64,000 nucleotides of DNA from Andrena cerasifolii (GCF_050908995.1 NC_135120.1:8135433-8199432); one strand, 5' to 3'. Counted from the stretch's first letter, positions 24,963 through 38,062 are shown. A program made the numbers and translations. Notes: a model not told the origin generated them from the letters alone.

Positions 24963-25443
24963 ATTTGGGGCTGCTATTCATTATAGAGGTAAACAGGTCC
25001 GAGTATATTCAGGGAACGGAATCAAAGACTTGGTCAACCATTGGATCCCGTTCGCAGAGACGGGGATTCGCGTTGTCGCGTGTAAACCGTATCTACAGAG
25101 AGCACGTTTGCACATCCACGATCGGAACTCTACTGGCGGAATCAAGATGCTGTTACAGAGGAAATCCGTAGATTCGAGTCGCGTAGCATGCACAATCGAT
25201 AGAGGATTGGCTTTCGAACTGACACATTACCTATTGAGCGCGTCCTTCGACGGGACGCCACTGAAATCCCTCCTAAACTCCCTTCTAATGTAGCAAGCTC
25301 ACCTGCAACAGATATGAAAATATACATGATTACTTTAATCCAAGAATGTTCACATTCTGTGATAAAATCGTAGCACAACATCATTCACCGAGAGGACACG
25401 GTAAATCTCTGATTATATTCCCTAGCAGATGCAGATATGTAGG
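24963..25443. other. Non-coding or decayed sequence next to the inverted repeat
   Basis: A 141-codon open frame (24868-25293, plus) crosses the right arm of the inverted repeat but shows no domain. I treat it as unproven. Confidence 0.35.
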
Positions 25444-25445
25444 TA

Positions 25446-26373
25446 GGGGAGAGTAGGGTAAAACGGAACGCTTAACTTTGGAGGGTGATAACTTAAAATC
25501 GGGAGGAGAAAAAGACACGAGACTTCGACAGGAGTCTTCAGTGGACCTTAGGCTATAAGAAAATCAAACCCATTGTTAAGAAAAATCTTTGGGAACGACG
25601 GAAAATGAAATTTACTGGAGGTATTGAAATCTTCGCCTCGCTCAAATGGTGGGGTAAGACGGAACACCCACTCGAAGACCGTGTAAACGTACAAAATCTT
25701 TATTTTTATGATTTAAAATGTATTCATTTATGTTAAAAACTATAAATATATGTTTTAGGCATAACTATTGCAAATAAAATATAACAAAAATATGTATTAT
25801 ACATGTAACAAAAAATATTTTACTAGATAACGTGAAAATTACGGAAAATAATCAAATATAAATATAATATCGTAAAAGAAGGATAGATTAATACAGTTTG
25901 TTTATTATTTTATGATCAAAAATCACATACAAATGTATCATCTTCCTTTTCAGCGCTGGTGCAGGCCTCATGGGCCCACCCTTTACACGCAGTCATTTAG
26001 TAAACATTTAATATTTACACTTCAGCGTGTGTTAAAGAACTTTTGAATACGTCAAAATGTAGCGTAAGGACTATAGAATCCAACGATGTACTCACCGTTA
26101 TTAATTTTCGAAATCCAAGTGTCGAAAAGTGGTCGAAAGTACAACAAAATATTTTAAATAACATTTACTATTATCAAAAATATTTAAATATTTTAAATAT
26201 TTCTCTCTGAACGCAAAAATAACGCGTGCACGGGTCTAATATGGTCTGTCACAAAATGCTGCGAGGACTCTTTGGTCCCATGTCACGCGATACCAACTCA
26301 TTCGCAGCTCTCATCTAACAGAAACATTGATGTTCCGTTTTACCCACCCGTTCCGTTTTACCCTACTCTCCCC
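25446..26373 (-). mobile_element. Pogo-like transposon, decayed (928 bp)
   Basis: TA at 25444-25445 on the left and TG (a probable TA mutation) on the right. Inverted ends are identical over 25 bases, beginning GGGGAGAGTAGGGTAAAACG. The word GGGTAAAACGGAAC occurs once at the left end, once internally at 25652-25665 (GGGTAAGACGGAAC) and twice in tandem at the right end. It carries the last part of a transposase zinc finger on the minus strand. The right half is shared with 54029-54532. Confidence 0.85.
25916..25989 (-). pseudogene. Pogo-like transposase zinc-finger tail
   Basis: The minus-strand frame reads CKGWAHEACTSAEKEDD and then TFVCDF before TGA. C-K-x-W-A-H-E-x-C followed by F-x-C-D is the C-terminal finger of pogo-type transposases. 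The copy at 54113-54190 has TGT (Cys) where this one has TGA, so a single base change removed the last zinc ligand and ended the frame. Confidence 0.7.
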
Positions 26374-26375
26374 TG

Positions 26376-28102
26376 CATTCCTAACCGTTCGCATTTCGCA
26401 AAGTTTCGCAAGTGCTGCCCCAAACAATCCGAAATAAAATTCAGCGGAATGCACGAACATCACGTTCTCGCAAACACCGTACGAAACATCCCGCTGAACG
26501 TTTGTAATCGCTTGGCGGAAGGGTTGCCCGCGCCGTGGCGGTGGGTCGTGCAATTTAATTCGCTGAAGCTGGCGTAAACGTGGAGATTCATTTGCCCGCG
26601 AACACCGTAAGTATTAAAATGTAAAAGCTCGCGCACGCGGCACGTGAATCCTGAATAGATGGCTGCGCGTCGCGCTACTTGCTCCGCCTTATTGTTGCTT
26701 GCGCCGGAACGACGCGAGTTACCTGAACGCGGAAAATGTGCGCTCGCGTGCCGGTGTAACCAGAATTGTTTATCGCGGGCCCTTTGTTCGCAGCCTGCAC
26801 AATGCGCGGTGTACCCAGCAGATTCTCCCTCGCCATCAATACTCTCGCTTCTTCCCCTTGATGTCGCCCGTTTTATACGCGCCAACATCGGCGAGCGCGA
26901 CGTTCACCGAGACAATCGACGAATGCAAAGGAAACGGAGCGTCGGCGCGGACGCTTTTCAATTCAATTATTTCCACGATTGTGCTGCTCCGTCGCGTTCT
27001 CATCGTTCCGCGCAGACGTAGATAATAAATGTTGCAGCTGCGAAGTCTATCAGATTCGCGTCCATTCGAACAGGCTCGTGTTTGAGCATAAAAGCTTCCG
27101 AGAGCGTGCCTCGATTATTCCATCCGCGGGTCGATCGACGTTGAAGAATACGTTGCGCGTAACTCGCGACGTTCCGAGGCCCGGACTTCGGCAGCCCCCG
27201 GTGTCCGTTTAAGCTCCGGCTTCGAACAAAATCGGCCGCGTTCCTCCCGTGAATATATCTTTGTTTCGCCGGTGTACAAAGCGCGGCGTGCATTGTTCAA
27301 CGCTCGATTCATACGCGCGTTTGTAATCCGCAGCCAGCTACCGGGTCGACGTAAGCTGCAGTGGCCGCGTGCATTTCACGGCTGGAGTTCGACGGCGACG
27401 TGTTTTGTTTCGAGGTGACGTGCGCGCAACGGGCTGCTTGCATTCAGGCACTGCAGACGCGCACGCGGCGACTTTCCGCGCTCGCGGCACCAACAGGATC
27501 GCTTCGACAACCTTCCGGTTAATTAACGCGATATCGAAAGCATTTCCCCAATCGAGGCTCTGTTCAAATACGAAAGAGGTTACTTCGTTAAGTATTTGGG
27601 CGACAGGGGAGAATAAATCGGGTCGGGTCAGTGATGAAACTCATCAAGGATCAGTTAGAGTTGTTTATATGCGGCATTTCGCATAATTCCGTAGCGAGGT
27701 GCATCCACATCCGCGAGACAAGCGCGAGCGACCATTCATCCGCGTCCAACCGAAAGCGGCGCTCTCTCGCGCCATGGAAGCCACCGCGGAGTCTCATATT
27801 CATACAGGCTTTCCGTAAGCGACGCAGCGTAATACATAACGCAATACCGCAAGGACGTGCATTGTTGAGGCGTATCCATTGATCACCGAATGCAGTCAGG
27901 GACCGCGGCAGCTTTGTCGACGCGACAGCAAATATGAATGCGGCGTGTTTCTCTCGCCTGGCGTCGCCTTTTCGACCGAGTATCTTCTGCCGCGGTGTTC
28001 AGGCTCCCTTCACGGTATAACACTGCGGGGACGCGTCAACGAGCGTCGCCACGAAGCCAGAAAGACGGTATTCGTTTATTGCTAAACGCGAGGGGGTCGT
28101 CC
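26376..28102. other. GC-rich non-coding DNA, no gene recognised
   Basis: CpG-rich sequence with overlapping frames on both strands and no domain. Confidence 0.45.
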
Positions 28103-28106
28103 TTAA

Positions 28107-28887
28107 GGGGGAAGCCACTGTGGAAAATTGTTTTCCCGATTTTTCTTTTTGTGCATTTTCATAATAAGTCTCGAAAATATACCTGCACAATTTCAAAGTG
28201 GATCTCGAAAAATTCTGGGACTTACGGAGGTTTTGTTTAGGTAGCGCAGCGCTCAGAATCGAGTGCACGCATACAGTGACTCGCATTAATATTCGGACGC
28301 TTTTTAAAATCGTATAACTTTGTTAGAATTGGTCCAAACGACTTGAGTTTCTTTTTGAGAAGCTAGAAGGATTAGTTTGCTAAATGACGTATTTGGTCGT
28401 TTTGAAAAAAATGTATTTGGTCGGAATAGTGACAAGAATAGTAAAGATCGATTTTTAAACTTTTTTTTGTGGGCTTGTAATGAAAATTAAAAAAAAACCG
28501 TTTGTAGATTGCAGTAAGTTGTATACGTGCCTAAAATTTCGTTTAACCGATTTTGATGAAATTTTAAGCACGTGTACAACATTTAAAGAACATTTGGTAA
28601 TTTTTTCGTAGAAAAATATTTACGTTTATAATAAAATAACAACCCACATCCAAGAAACGTTTTTAAAACCATTTCGGAACCAGATTATCTAAAATCAAGA
28701 TACAAGAAATATTTCGTTAATATATTAATATATCCTCAGATCGACGGAGTGAATTTTCCTAAATATCAATTTAAAACAAAATAGCGACTATTTAAAGTTA
28801 AAATCCTGATTTCTTCGCGTGATTTTTGCACGAAAAAAAAATCACAAACATTCGCCTCTTTTCGGCCGCCTGACTAGGTACAACCCC
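28107..28887. mobile_element. Probable TTAA-target element interrupted by a Tc1-type fragment
   Basis: TTAA at 28103-28106 is followed by GGGGGAAGCC; the right end reads GTACAACCCC then CTAA (28888-28891), which could be a mutated TTAA. Only GGGG is common to the two ends, so pairing is tentative. From 28274 a different, Tc1-type terminus interrupts it. Confidence 0.35.
28274..28590. mobile_element. Tc1/mariner-type MITE, half copy related to 49871-50377
   Basis: Preceded by TA. It begins CAGTGACTCGCATTAATATT and aligns along its length with the left arm of the element at 49871: shared words include TTCGG, CTTTTTAAAATCG, TAGTTTGCTAA, TTGGTCGGAATAG and TTTGTAGATT. The mirror arm is missing; around 28530-28585 a smaller inverted repeat (GTTGTATACGTGC ... 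GCACGTGTACAAC) marks the centre. Confidence 0.7.
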
Positions 28888-29380
28888 CTAAGTTTAAAAT
28901 CTGAAAACACTGTACGTTCGCAACATTTCCCTCGACACATACGTAGAATATCGTTGTGTACGAACCGTAGAAAATTCGCAGAGAAAGATCGAGGGAGCCA
29001 CGGAGTTTATCCAACTCTCGAGCTTCATCCCCCGAGTACACACTGATATCCCGACACGTGCGTTACAAAGAATGCACCGGTAAAATATTGAAGCTGCAAA
29101 GACGCGAGGCAAGCGACAAATCCTGGGCTCCGAGCTCGGTCGAAAACCAGTCGAATCGTTTTGCAAATCCAGGAAAGGATGCATGTGTCGCCTCGTCGAG
29201 CCTCTGCTGCATTGGCAGCGGGCCCCGCTCTCGTCGGTGCGTTTACGTGAGACCGCCGTGCATCGCGCGCCGAAGGATGAAGTTCGATGGAATTGGACAA
29301 TAAAATCGGCCGGCTTTGCGGCAAATATATTTCAATATTGGCGGCAACAGAGGAGAAGGAGCGGGAAAGAAGGAGAGCGC

Positions 29381-29396
29381 GAGAGAGAGAGAGAGG
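29381..29396. repeat. (GA)n microsatellite in a purine-rich stretch
   Basis: Run of GA dinucleotides inside a longer G/A-rich segment, about 29350-29415. Confidence 0.9.
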
Positions 29397-32300
29397 GAGA
29401 GCGGCGCGGAGCGCGATAAATCGAATCGCCGTGTAAATATTCCCATGCCAGGGCCGGTAGTGCAGGGTACATGCACTTCGCCACGGGCTTGCCACTGCAC
29501 CGGCCGATATTTATCGCCCAGATAGCTCGAATAATGTAGAACACCCTGGAGCACGGTTTTTCACGGAAGCCAGGTAGGTACTCGAATCGACCCCTTCGAA
29601 TTAGTTTCCGGGATCGATGGGACGGATATCGATATATAAGCGTCCGAAACTTTGGATGCATCTGCCCACGAGAGGAATTCATAAATTATTGTAGACCTGT
29701 AAGGGGAAGGAATCTTGTTGGAGTTCAACGAGTCTCAGTGTTAGGACTAAGGGGCTGCGTTTCTCTTTTTCTGGAGAAGAGGGGCGAAGGGTCTTGACCG
29801 GGGCATAAGGTGACGACCGTAGCCAGTCTGAAAATTGTGACCAAACCGTGCAGATCGCGTTCCGTCTCTTAAAGTTTCTTTTTTCTTGTATACTTTTATA
29901 TATAACCAACTAACATTAATACGTGGACACACTGTGTATTGTCTATCTATACAATAAACCATAGTTGTGTTTATAGTGTGACATTTATTTTCAACCTCTG
30001 CGGAGTAATTTCCAACAAATCTTCGAGTTACACTTACGTGTACTGCGAATGAATATTCTCCCGTCGAAAGGGTGAAAGGATAGATCTGTTGATTCGACGA
30101 GAGTCTACTGTGGCGAATCAACGATGTGGTTTCCAGATTCAATTTCACTGAACTGGAGGATCTTCCTTTTCTTTCCGTTGGTCGTAAGGAAACTCTTAAG
30201 TAGTTGCACCGCGGTACTGTGTGTTCCATATATCCGGGTACTTGTTGCTCGGTATATTACGATCTAATTTCCCGTTTTCCCCGATGGAACGCTCGTTACG
30301 CGTGCCACCCTGGCGGACGAATAACTCACGGGAAAATCGCTTACGGAAGTCCGGGCAGCGAAAAAAAGATGAGGGACACCGTCTCACGGCCGAAGCTCTA
30401 GGAATTTACCCAGAGAGGGTACTCAGAACTCCCCGACGAGCCTCGTAAATAACTGATAATCCCGGTGTAATTCATATTTTATGGGAAACTGCCCGGCAAA
30501 CCAGCGTTCTTTCCAGCCGGATTAATCGAACGTAGCAAGTGCCACTTCGTTCCGCCTGCTCCGATCGCTCGAATCCCGACACGCTTCCATCCGTGACTTA
30601 CTAATCCCCCGCTGAATAAAGAGCCAATAACGAGCGATTGCAGCAGCAAAACGGCCGTGTCACGGTGCACACACTGCGGACGCGTTACGGGAAACACCGC
30701 TGCCGTGATTTCTCCCCTCAAGTATTCTCCAAAGTTGGATTAACTCAGCGCGCCTGAGGGCTGGGTGCGGAAGGATCAAGCACGGCGTCCACGCGCCACC
30801 TGGAGTCTGCCTAGCGCTGGCCAGATATCTTCGAATCCCATTTCTAGATCGAGAACGGATGTGTCCAGAACGGTCGCGAGCCCGCGATCCTTTGTTCCAT
30901 TCCAGCCGATAGTCTCCCGAGAGTAGGTTCATCGAATCGAGGGGGGAATCTTTGTCCCTAACCGGCTTAGCGTCTTGTAGCCACGCGGATGACGGCAGCG
31001 AATTTCAGGGGAACGACCGGCAAACGATCGTTCACCGGAAGGAGGCCGCGAAGGAAGGAAAAGGAACCGGCGGACGGGTGCGCAGGGCAACGGTGGATCG
31101 TGGATTTAGAGCTTTGAGAGCGCGCTGCTGTCGGGCCCGACTGGCGCAGCTCGTTAGCATTTCTCGACCTTTCCGTGAACGTCAACTTGCCAGTAGCGGT
31201 GGCGATTTAGCATTCAGCCCGACGTGCGTTACCCCGTAATCTCGTCCAACGCGAAATAGATTCCGTTTCATCTCGAGCAATCAATCTTGATTGGGACTCT
31301 TGATCAGAGCTCGGTAGAGTGGGATAAAAAAGAGGACACCACGATGGCCGGGTCGAGGCCTGGTTCTCTCCTCGCTGGCACCGGGAAAGACGGAATTATC
31401 CAGGGGGTAGCGCACGAAGACGCCTCAAGGTAAGATGTACCGTCTGACGGGGTGGAACCAGGGGGGTTCGTTGCCAGTTCTGCTTGCTCCTTAAAACCCC
31501 GCTCGTCTTTCGAGCTTTTAACGTCGAACGGCTTCCATAAATTACCCGCGAAATCTGCTGCAATGTGTACAGGGCGTTGCACTTTGGTCCGTCCAAGATG
31601 GATAAAGCTGTATGCGATTTTGAAATAGGGTGTCGGATAAAATCATTGGAAAACTGTTCCAACAGTGTTAGCGTACTGTTCCCATCGCTTAAGCCTGTAA
31701 CCACGCACCGGTGCCTTGAGAGCCAAAATCCTGTGCAGTGCAGCGGACCTTCGCCCAGCGTGAAATACGGTTCATTTATTTTATCCAGCCGTTCAATAGG
31801 GGGCTTAAGTTTCAGGTCAATCGCGAATGGGGATTCACGAGGTGCGAGGATCCCGCGGAGAAGACACGGCAACCGTCGAGTCAGACCTTTGAACGGCTGA
31901 AAGGGCAGCCGAATGGAAGACCGCGAAGTCGGTGCACAAATCAACGAGCCTCGCTGGGCAACGTTGCCCCGCAACCTTGGTCACGAGGTGAAAGGGCTCG
32001 CGGAGCAAGATCTCCAGAGATCCGGGACGCGTAAACCGTTTTGATATACGATCTGGTTATTCTCAATGCGCCTATTGACGCCGGGGCTCCGTTCCGCCTT
32101 GCTAACCGCAGCGACACCGAATCGCTACACCTGCGTGTATACTACTACGCGACCATTGTCGAGCGCTGGAAATGGCCGCTATTAGGTCCCGGGCGTTAAC
32201 ATTTTTCACCTCCGAGCCATCTTTTATCCGCGAACTAAGCGAACACGGTAATGGCCAGGACTGTTACGTTTCCACGGCTTCTTCTTAACTGCGCGGTAGG

Positions 32301-33179
32301 TGCATAGGTGGGAGACGCGCGGCAACAGATGCACCGGAGCCGAGTTGAAGGGATAAAAATATTATTACTGCAGATTCAATAAAATTCGTTAGGTGATTAT
32401 AAAAATTTGTTTAAAGAATAAAGCCCAGTTTGCTTCTATTCTGCGAAGCCTCTTCTTTTGGGGTGCCATTGCGCTGGGAAATGTGCTGGAATTTCTATGT
32501 TTTACGACACGAAAGCGAGGGAGAAGTGGAACATTGACAGGAGATCATTTCTGTCTTTGTTGCGGTACGATCGAAGAACGTGGTTGTGAAAATTATAGAT
32601 CGCGTTCCGCGAATCGCTAACGCCGCGAAGGCTAACGCTATTGGCCTTGCCTTTCAAATGCTCGCCGCGTTCCGAGACCGCTGCTCCTTGACTGACGTAT
32701 AATTATCATAAAATCAGCCTCTGTACCCAGAATTAGAACGAACCACGGGGCTCGAGACGTTGGAAGCAGCCTTCGGTGACTACTTCGCCGTTTCCTTCGC
32801 GTTTGTTAGAAAATCGAGCTGGTACGTACAGGATTAATTAACGTCGTAGCCTTTGCGGGGACCTCTGAAGCGAGCACTTGTCGGGATGTACCTGGCGCAG
32901 GTGAGCCTGGATTGCGAAACGGTTGGGAAAGATTCCGCGGGAAAAGAGGATTGTGTCGGATCGGAGCACGGTGAAATATTTTCGCACCCTTCCGCCGTAG
33001 TCACGACTATCGTTGCGCAATCGATGGAATCAATACCCGACGCCTCTCTCGTGCACCGAGAAATGTCAATTGATCTTTTTCTCTGGCGTCGGTTCGCGAG
33101 CAAATGCCACGTTACCCTTACAAGCTCGAGGTTACCCCCTCTTTCCCTCTGCTCCATCTCCGTTGCAAGTAAAGCCTCG

Positions 33180-33201
33180 TGGCGCGGCGCGGCGCGGCGT
33201 C
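33180..33201. repeat. (GGCGC)n short tandem repeat
   Basis: Three to four copies of GGCGC in tandem. Confidence 0.85.
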
Positions 33202-34358
33202 TCGTACGTTCCGATGAATTATTGCACATCCCATTAGAGCAGACAATGGGCCCCATTGCGTAGACGTACCACCGTTAGAGCCAAGAAAAACGATTAAACC
33301 GTCCTGTCACGAGTGCCAACGAGCAAAAACGCAACGCTCGCTGCCCGATGATATCATCTGCGCGCGGCTCAGCGTTGTCCAACGGAATAATTATTCATTC
33401 GAGCGCGAGCCGTGGCAGCGATATTAACAGGTACACTCGTACGCACGTATTAGGCTGACGACTGGGAGACGAGCGAGTACGGTGAACGATGAATTGCTCG
33501 ACGCTATCCGCCCGACTGTTCTCTCGGACCCAGATAGACCGACTTCCAGGGGGATTCGTTTGTTTAGCATTCTGGAATGCCGAGGCTCCGCGAATCCTCT
33601 CAATTAGCGAGCCCTTCGTCAGGAGATATCGCTACCTTCTGAAGCGTTATTCCTTTCCCAGCGATGTTCAAGTTGGCGAAACACGAGGCACGAACGAAAT
33701 GCAGATAGAATCGCGAGGGGCAGGTGAAAACCGATTGATTCTCGGAAGGCGTTCTTGCGGCGCTCGGACTGCCGCGCGAAATTAAAATCTTTCGTAGAAA
33801 GCGAGGGAACACGAGATGGTGCAAGGGCGGCGCGAACTTTCAGCTTATCCGCGGTAATCGCGACCACGTTTTTGGGCCCCATAAATCTCATTATCGCGAC
33901 AGTTTTTGGCCCGCGGCGCTACGTTACTGTTGCTTTTCCCCTGCCCTTTCGTTCTCTCTTTGTTTTTTTTTCCCACCGCGTTCCCACCCTTCCACGACCG
34001 GTCCGATGGCCACGGGATGCACCGTGCCCTCCTCTTCTCTCTGCCGGGTGAAAACACGCTGCGCGCGGGGCACGGAGTGTCCGCAGGAAACCGCTCAGAA
34101 ATTCGTCTTCCTCTGCGGACGCGTCTCGCTCGCTATCACATTATCTACCCTGTCCTTCGAAACTCGCTGCTTCTCGCGAATTCCTCCCGTCGGCACGGCA
34201 CAAAGGCGTCTCGTTTCGCGGCTGGTAATTACCAGCCGCGGCCCCGAATATCTTCCTCCTTTTTTCTGCACGACGAAACGCGCCCGTGATCGCGCGCGAC
34301 TACCACAGAAGAAATCCCGCGCGGTGTGCAACGCGCGGCATCAGAGAAATCGCTGCAG

Positions 34359-34377
34359 AAAAAAAAAAAAAAAAAAA
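34359..34377. repeat. Poly(A) run, 19 bases
   Basis: Uninterrupted A tract. No retroelement sequence was recognised 5' of it, so I do not call it a retrotransposon tail. Confidence 0.9.
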
Positions 34378-35376
34378 CAGCTTCGCCTTTAAATCCGCGC
34401 CGTTTGGCCGTGCAATCGCGCAGCCCTTTCGGTATAACGGCAATCCGCTTGCCAACGAATCGGGTAAAAATACGGGAATCGGCTGTACGGACAGCTGCGG
34501 CGCAATTGGAACTCGAAGGCTCCCGTTGAATTGAAGCGAGTCCGCTCGTTTCGACCGTAGTTTCTCATCCTTTGACGATGGAGTTGTCCCGTGATTGCTG
34601 GGCAATTCAATCGCGGGACGCTTAGCGTACAGGTCGCAGATTAGAAATAAAAGTGGAAGCTACGAAAGGCGCGTGAGATTTTATTAAATCCTTTCGCTGC
34701 CAGAGTAATTTCTGCTCGTTTCCCCTCGTCGCCTCGCCTCCGTGTATTCGCGCCGCGTCGAATGTAGACGAATCAATGGCTCGCACCTCTGACGGTACAA
34801 AGGACAGTTTCCTCCGTCATTTCAATGACAAGTGAAATCGCAACGACCCGGTGTCATCGCATACGCGACTCACGAGTCAAGCGATAACAATCGCGTGTCG
34901 CCATTCCCGCGACATGCAATTGCCAGGGGGTTAATGACATCTTTAGACTGGCGTACGCGTCTGTGATGAGGGGGGAACACTTTTGAAACTCATTGCACGG
35001 CTCGTCGTTGGAATGTCAAAGAAATCCCAGCGTACGCTCAAAAGCTGGGGGATCACGTTTTGCTATCAGAAGAATTCGTAAATTTTTCATACGCGACCCG
35101 AGGAGACCGTGGCTGTCTGGGAGCCATACATTTTTTATGCGGTCATGTAGATAGGTGGTACATTTGCATGTTATTTTTTATGAATATTTATTCGAGTATG
35201 TGTCACGTCATTTTTACTCAAAGTATTCCTCCCTTCGACCAACGCTGCCACAATGCTTTACCATTCTCTGCACTGGCTTTTGGTGATGGGTCAGTAGATA
35301 TGCAAAGAGTGCAGGGGAATGGTGTTTAAAATGATCCCTCGGGGTAAAATGATTCCTGGTTGTTCTGCGGCTATTA

Positions 35377-35612
35377 GGGTAAAGGACCCATTTACTGACA
35401 CCTAACCAATTACTGTCACCTGAAGCTATTTTACTTAAAGTAACGAAAAAATAAACTATAGTGTATAATCTATAGTATAGCTATAGATTATAGGTTGAAT
35501 TACATAATTCTTTTTGTGTATGACTTTGCAACGTTTATTTGTTCGTTAATTAAAGTAAAATAACTTAAGGTGACAGTAATTGGTTAGGTGTCAGTAATTG
35601 GGTCCTTTACCC
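35377..35612. mobile_element. Palindromic MITE, pogo-like ends (236 bp)
   Basis: TA at 35375-35376 and 35613-35614. Inverted arms of about 60 bases differ at only about three positions, beginning GGGTAAAGGACCCA. Each arm carries the words ACTGACACC and ACTGTCACC in near-tandem. High arm identity points to recent mobility. No coding capacity. Confidence 0.9.
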
Positions 35613-35614
35613 TA

Positions 35615-36739
35615 GTGCTGCTATTTCTTAATGTCGATGTACAAAAGTTCAGTCCGTACGTGTCGTCACATGTCGCACGAAGTGCTATGTAAATATCCGG
35701 GCTGTGTGTGTTATAAACAAAAAAAATAGAAATTCACAAAAATGCGAATAAAAAATATAATTGATCAGGTAGCTAAATATGATCTAAGCCAATAACAAGG
35801 TCGATAAACTAACTTACAAAAACTACTTTACTTTTATTTAAATAATGCGCATTTGTATTTTTTATATGAATTGCGCTTTAGGAGGATCGTTTTGGACACC
35901 TTTCCCGTACTGAATTTAAAAACTGATGACTATAAAATCCCTTCTGTCGCTGAATACTGAACTCTCCCGCTTAATATCGCAGCGCAGTTGGATGCGAGCT
36001 TCGATGCAACAGCGCAACGATTCCAGTGATTGAACGGTACAAGCTTCCGAGCGACGCGATGGTGCAATATTTTCGATAATTGAAAAGCACGCAACAGATC
36101 AAGGTGGATAACGCGATAGAGCGAACGAGCGCAGGAATCCCAACATTTTCACCCTCGCCGTCAAGTTGCATTGCAGGGAGAGTTGGACGGGTTCGAACGG
36201 CAGCCAGGAACGGGCTGCTAGTAAAACTGGCGTCTCGCTGAGGCACCCTGACTTTTCACGATCGTACATCACTTCTGCCACGCGAAGCTCTGGCCAACAA
36301 AAACGGCCGAGCGATACGTCGTGCCGGGACGTGACGCTATTGTACGCAAAACTGTGAAAGATTATCCATCCGCGTACACGGCGCGCTGCATTGTTCTCCA
36401 TTTGTTATGACGTGACTGCAATCCGCGTAACGCGCCACCGCCGCCACGTTTTCACCTGCAACGAAAGTTCCCAGCCTCTGACGATAAGAGCGGACGAGAG
36501 TGATCAAAAGGGTGAACGAAAATGCGTCTGGTTAGCATTGGAAAGTAGATTGCCCGGACACGTTGGAGGCCGCGTAATTTATGTCCCCGTTTACCTTCGT
36601 ACTCCTGTCTTCAACGATGGTCGCCTCATACATTGTGGCGAGGTACTAATCGAGCTGAATCCAAGTAAAAGTACTCGATACTAACATCGTTTGTTGTGGT
36701 GGTTAAATACACTCATTGTCAGAGGACACAGTAATTAAT
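35615..36739. other. Non-coding; left part AT-rich, possible degraded element
   Basis: 35640-35960 is AT-rich and contains GGATCGTTTT at about 35882. Related words lie left of the MITE (AAAATGATCC and AAAATGATTCC at about 35328-35355), which suggests that the MITE sits inside an older element. 36000-36739 is GC-balanced and featureless. Confidence 0.35.
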
Positions 36740-37120
36740 TAGGGTAACTCGGGGTAATATTGCACAGTTAACTTTGAAACGCGATATCTCACAAGTATAA
36801 GTAGATACAGGGAAATAGATAAAACCATATGAAAGTGTATCTAATTCTGTATATTGACTAATAAGTAAGGATATGTAAGTAACTTTTATAGTTCAATGAG
36901 AAACGTACAAATACAAAAGTCCTCGAAAGGGGCATATTACCCAAGTGGTGGGTAAATATGCCACAAGTTCTGAGGTAATATGCCACAAGCTAGGAAGTGC
37001 GAACTAATCACTCAAATTTTTGAGAATCAACAATATTTTAAATTATTCGAGCTATTAGTAACTAACAACAAATATTTGAACTCAATGAAATGTAAAGTAT
37101 ATTTGAAAATAAAGGTATTT

Positions 37121-37244
37121 CTAACAAACTAAACAGTCCCCAATCTCTACGCAGTCTTCATGGACCCAATTTTGCAACAAGTAGTTTCTACCCAGTCACA
37201 TTAGGTCCTTTTTTATCGTAATAATATTGTTCACATATAGCACA
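37121..37244 (-). pseudogene. Pogo-like transposase zinc-finger remnant, frameshifted
   Basis: On the minus strand one frame gives CAICEQYYYDKKGPNVTG and then TAG where a Trp codon would be expected. A second frame continues with NWVHEDCVEIG and DCLVC before TAG. Together they give Cys-x2-Cys, W-V-H-E-D-C and Cys-x2-Cys, the order seen in pogo-type C-terminal fingers. The stop plus frameshift show that it is dead. Confidence 0.65.
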
Positions 37245-37741
37245 GTAGTTGCACATTTTCTGCATCAGTCGAAATGTCATAAAAAATATCTACATTCTCA
37301 AAATTTGTTCTATATTGTAGTACGAGCCTCCTTCACCATTCGAAAGGCTTCCTTTAAACTTTCGTCTGATCAAACAGCACGGTTTGAAGTTCGTACATAC
37401 TTCTTAGGCATGGTTCTAATACGAGAAAAACAACTCGATGGCATTAAATAGAAAGAGTTATAAAAATATTAGTTTGTGGCATATTATACCGACAAACATG
37501 TGGCATATTACTCCACACGGTCATAAAAGGAAGGATTGAAAATATCTCCACAAAGTACATAGTGTTAACGGATGTGCGAGAGGTTGTAAAATTTGTTTGT
37601 TAGCCTACTTTGTCATAATCTATTGATTTTTTGTATAACTGTTCATACAAATGTATGATCTGCATTCTAGGTACAGTGTGAAATTAGATCAAGACGTTTA
37701 TTTTATAACTTACCAGGATGTACTGAAAATAAAAAAAGGTA

Positions 37742-37981
37742 GGGTAGATGCGCCATTTGTGGCCACTTTAAGGTATTGTACCAGTTTTGGCCACTGCTTA
37801 AAAAATATAATATTTTTCCGTGTAAGCAATAAATGTAACCTTATATTTCTGGCGGTATACTAAACAAAATATTTAGGATGTGAAATTCTCCACATAATAA
37901 TGACCTGCAAGCAGTTTAAAAATAAGTTAATTATGCAAATGGCCAAAAACAGTGCAATGGCCACAAACGGTACACCCACCC
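37742..37981. mobile_element. MITE with TGTGGCCA words, nested (240 bp)
   Basis: TA at 37740-37741 and 37982-37983. Ends GGGTAGATGCGCCATTTGTG and, reverse-complemented, GGGTGGGTGTACCGTTTGTG; similarity continues into GGCCA. The word TGGCCA occurs about five times. It lies inside the larger 36742-38317 element. Confidence 0.82.
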
Positions 37982-38062
37982 TAAAAGCCAAAATTTATTG
38001 TCGTCTTAGCAGTTACACTAAATCGAACAGAATTAGTGCAAATGGTAACGGCATCTGTGCAT

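Larger units (their letters stand above)
28892..35374. other. GC-rich non-coding DNA with simple repeats, no gene recognised
   Basis: Open frames up to 192 codons (31396-31974, minus) are present but lack domains and overlap counterparts on the other strand. It turns AT-rich after about 35050. Simple repeats are listed separately. Confidence 0.45.

Noticed and set aside
31396..31974. 192-codon open frame, minus strand
   Set aside because: No recognisable domain; an overlapping plus-strand frame exists; no splice or conservation evidence.
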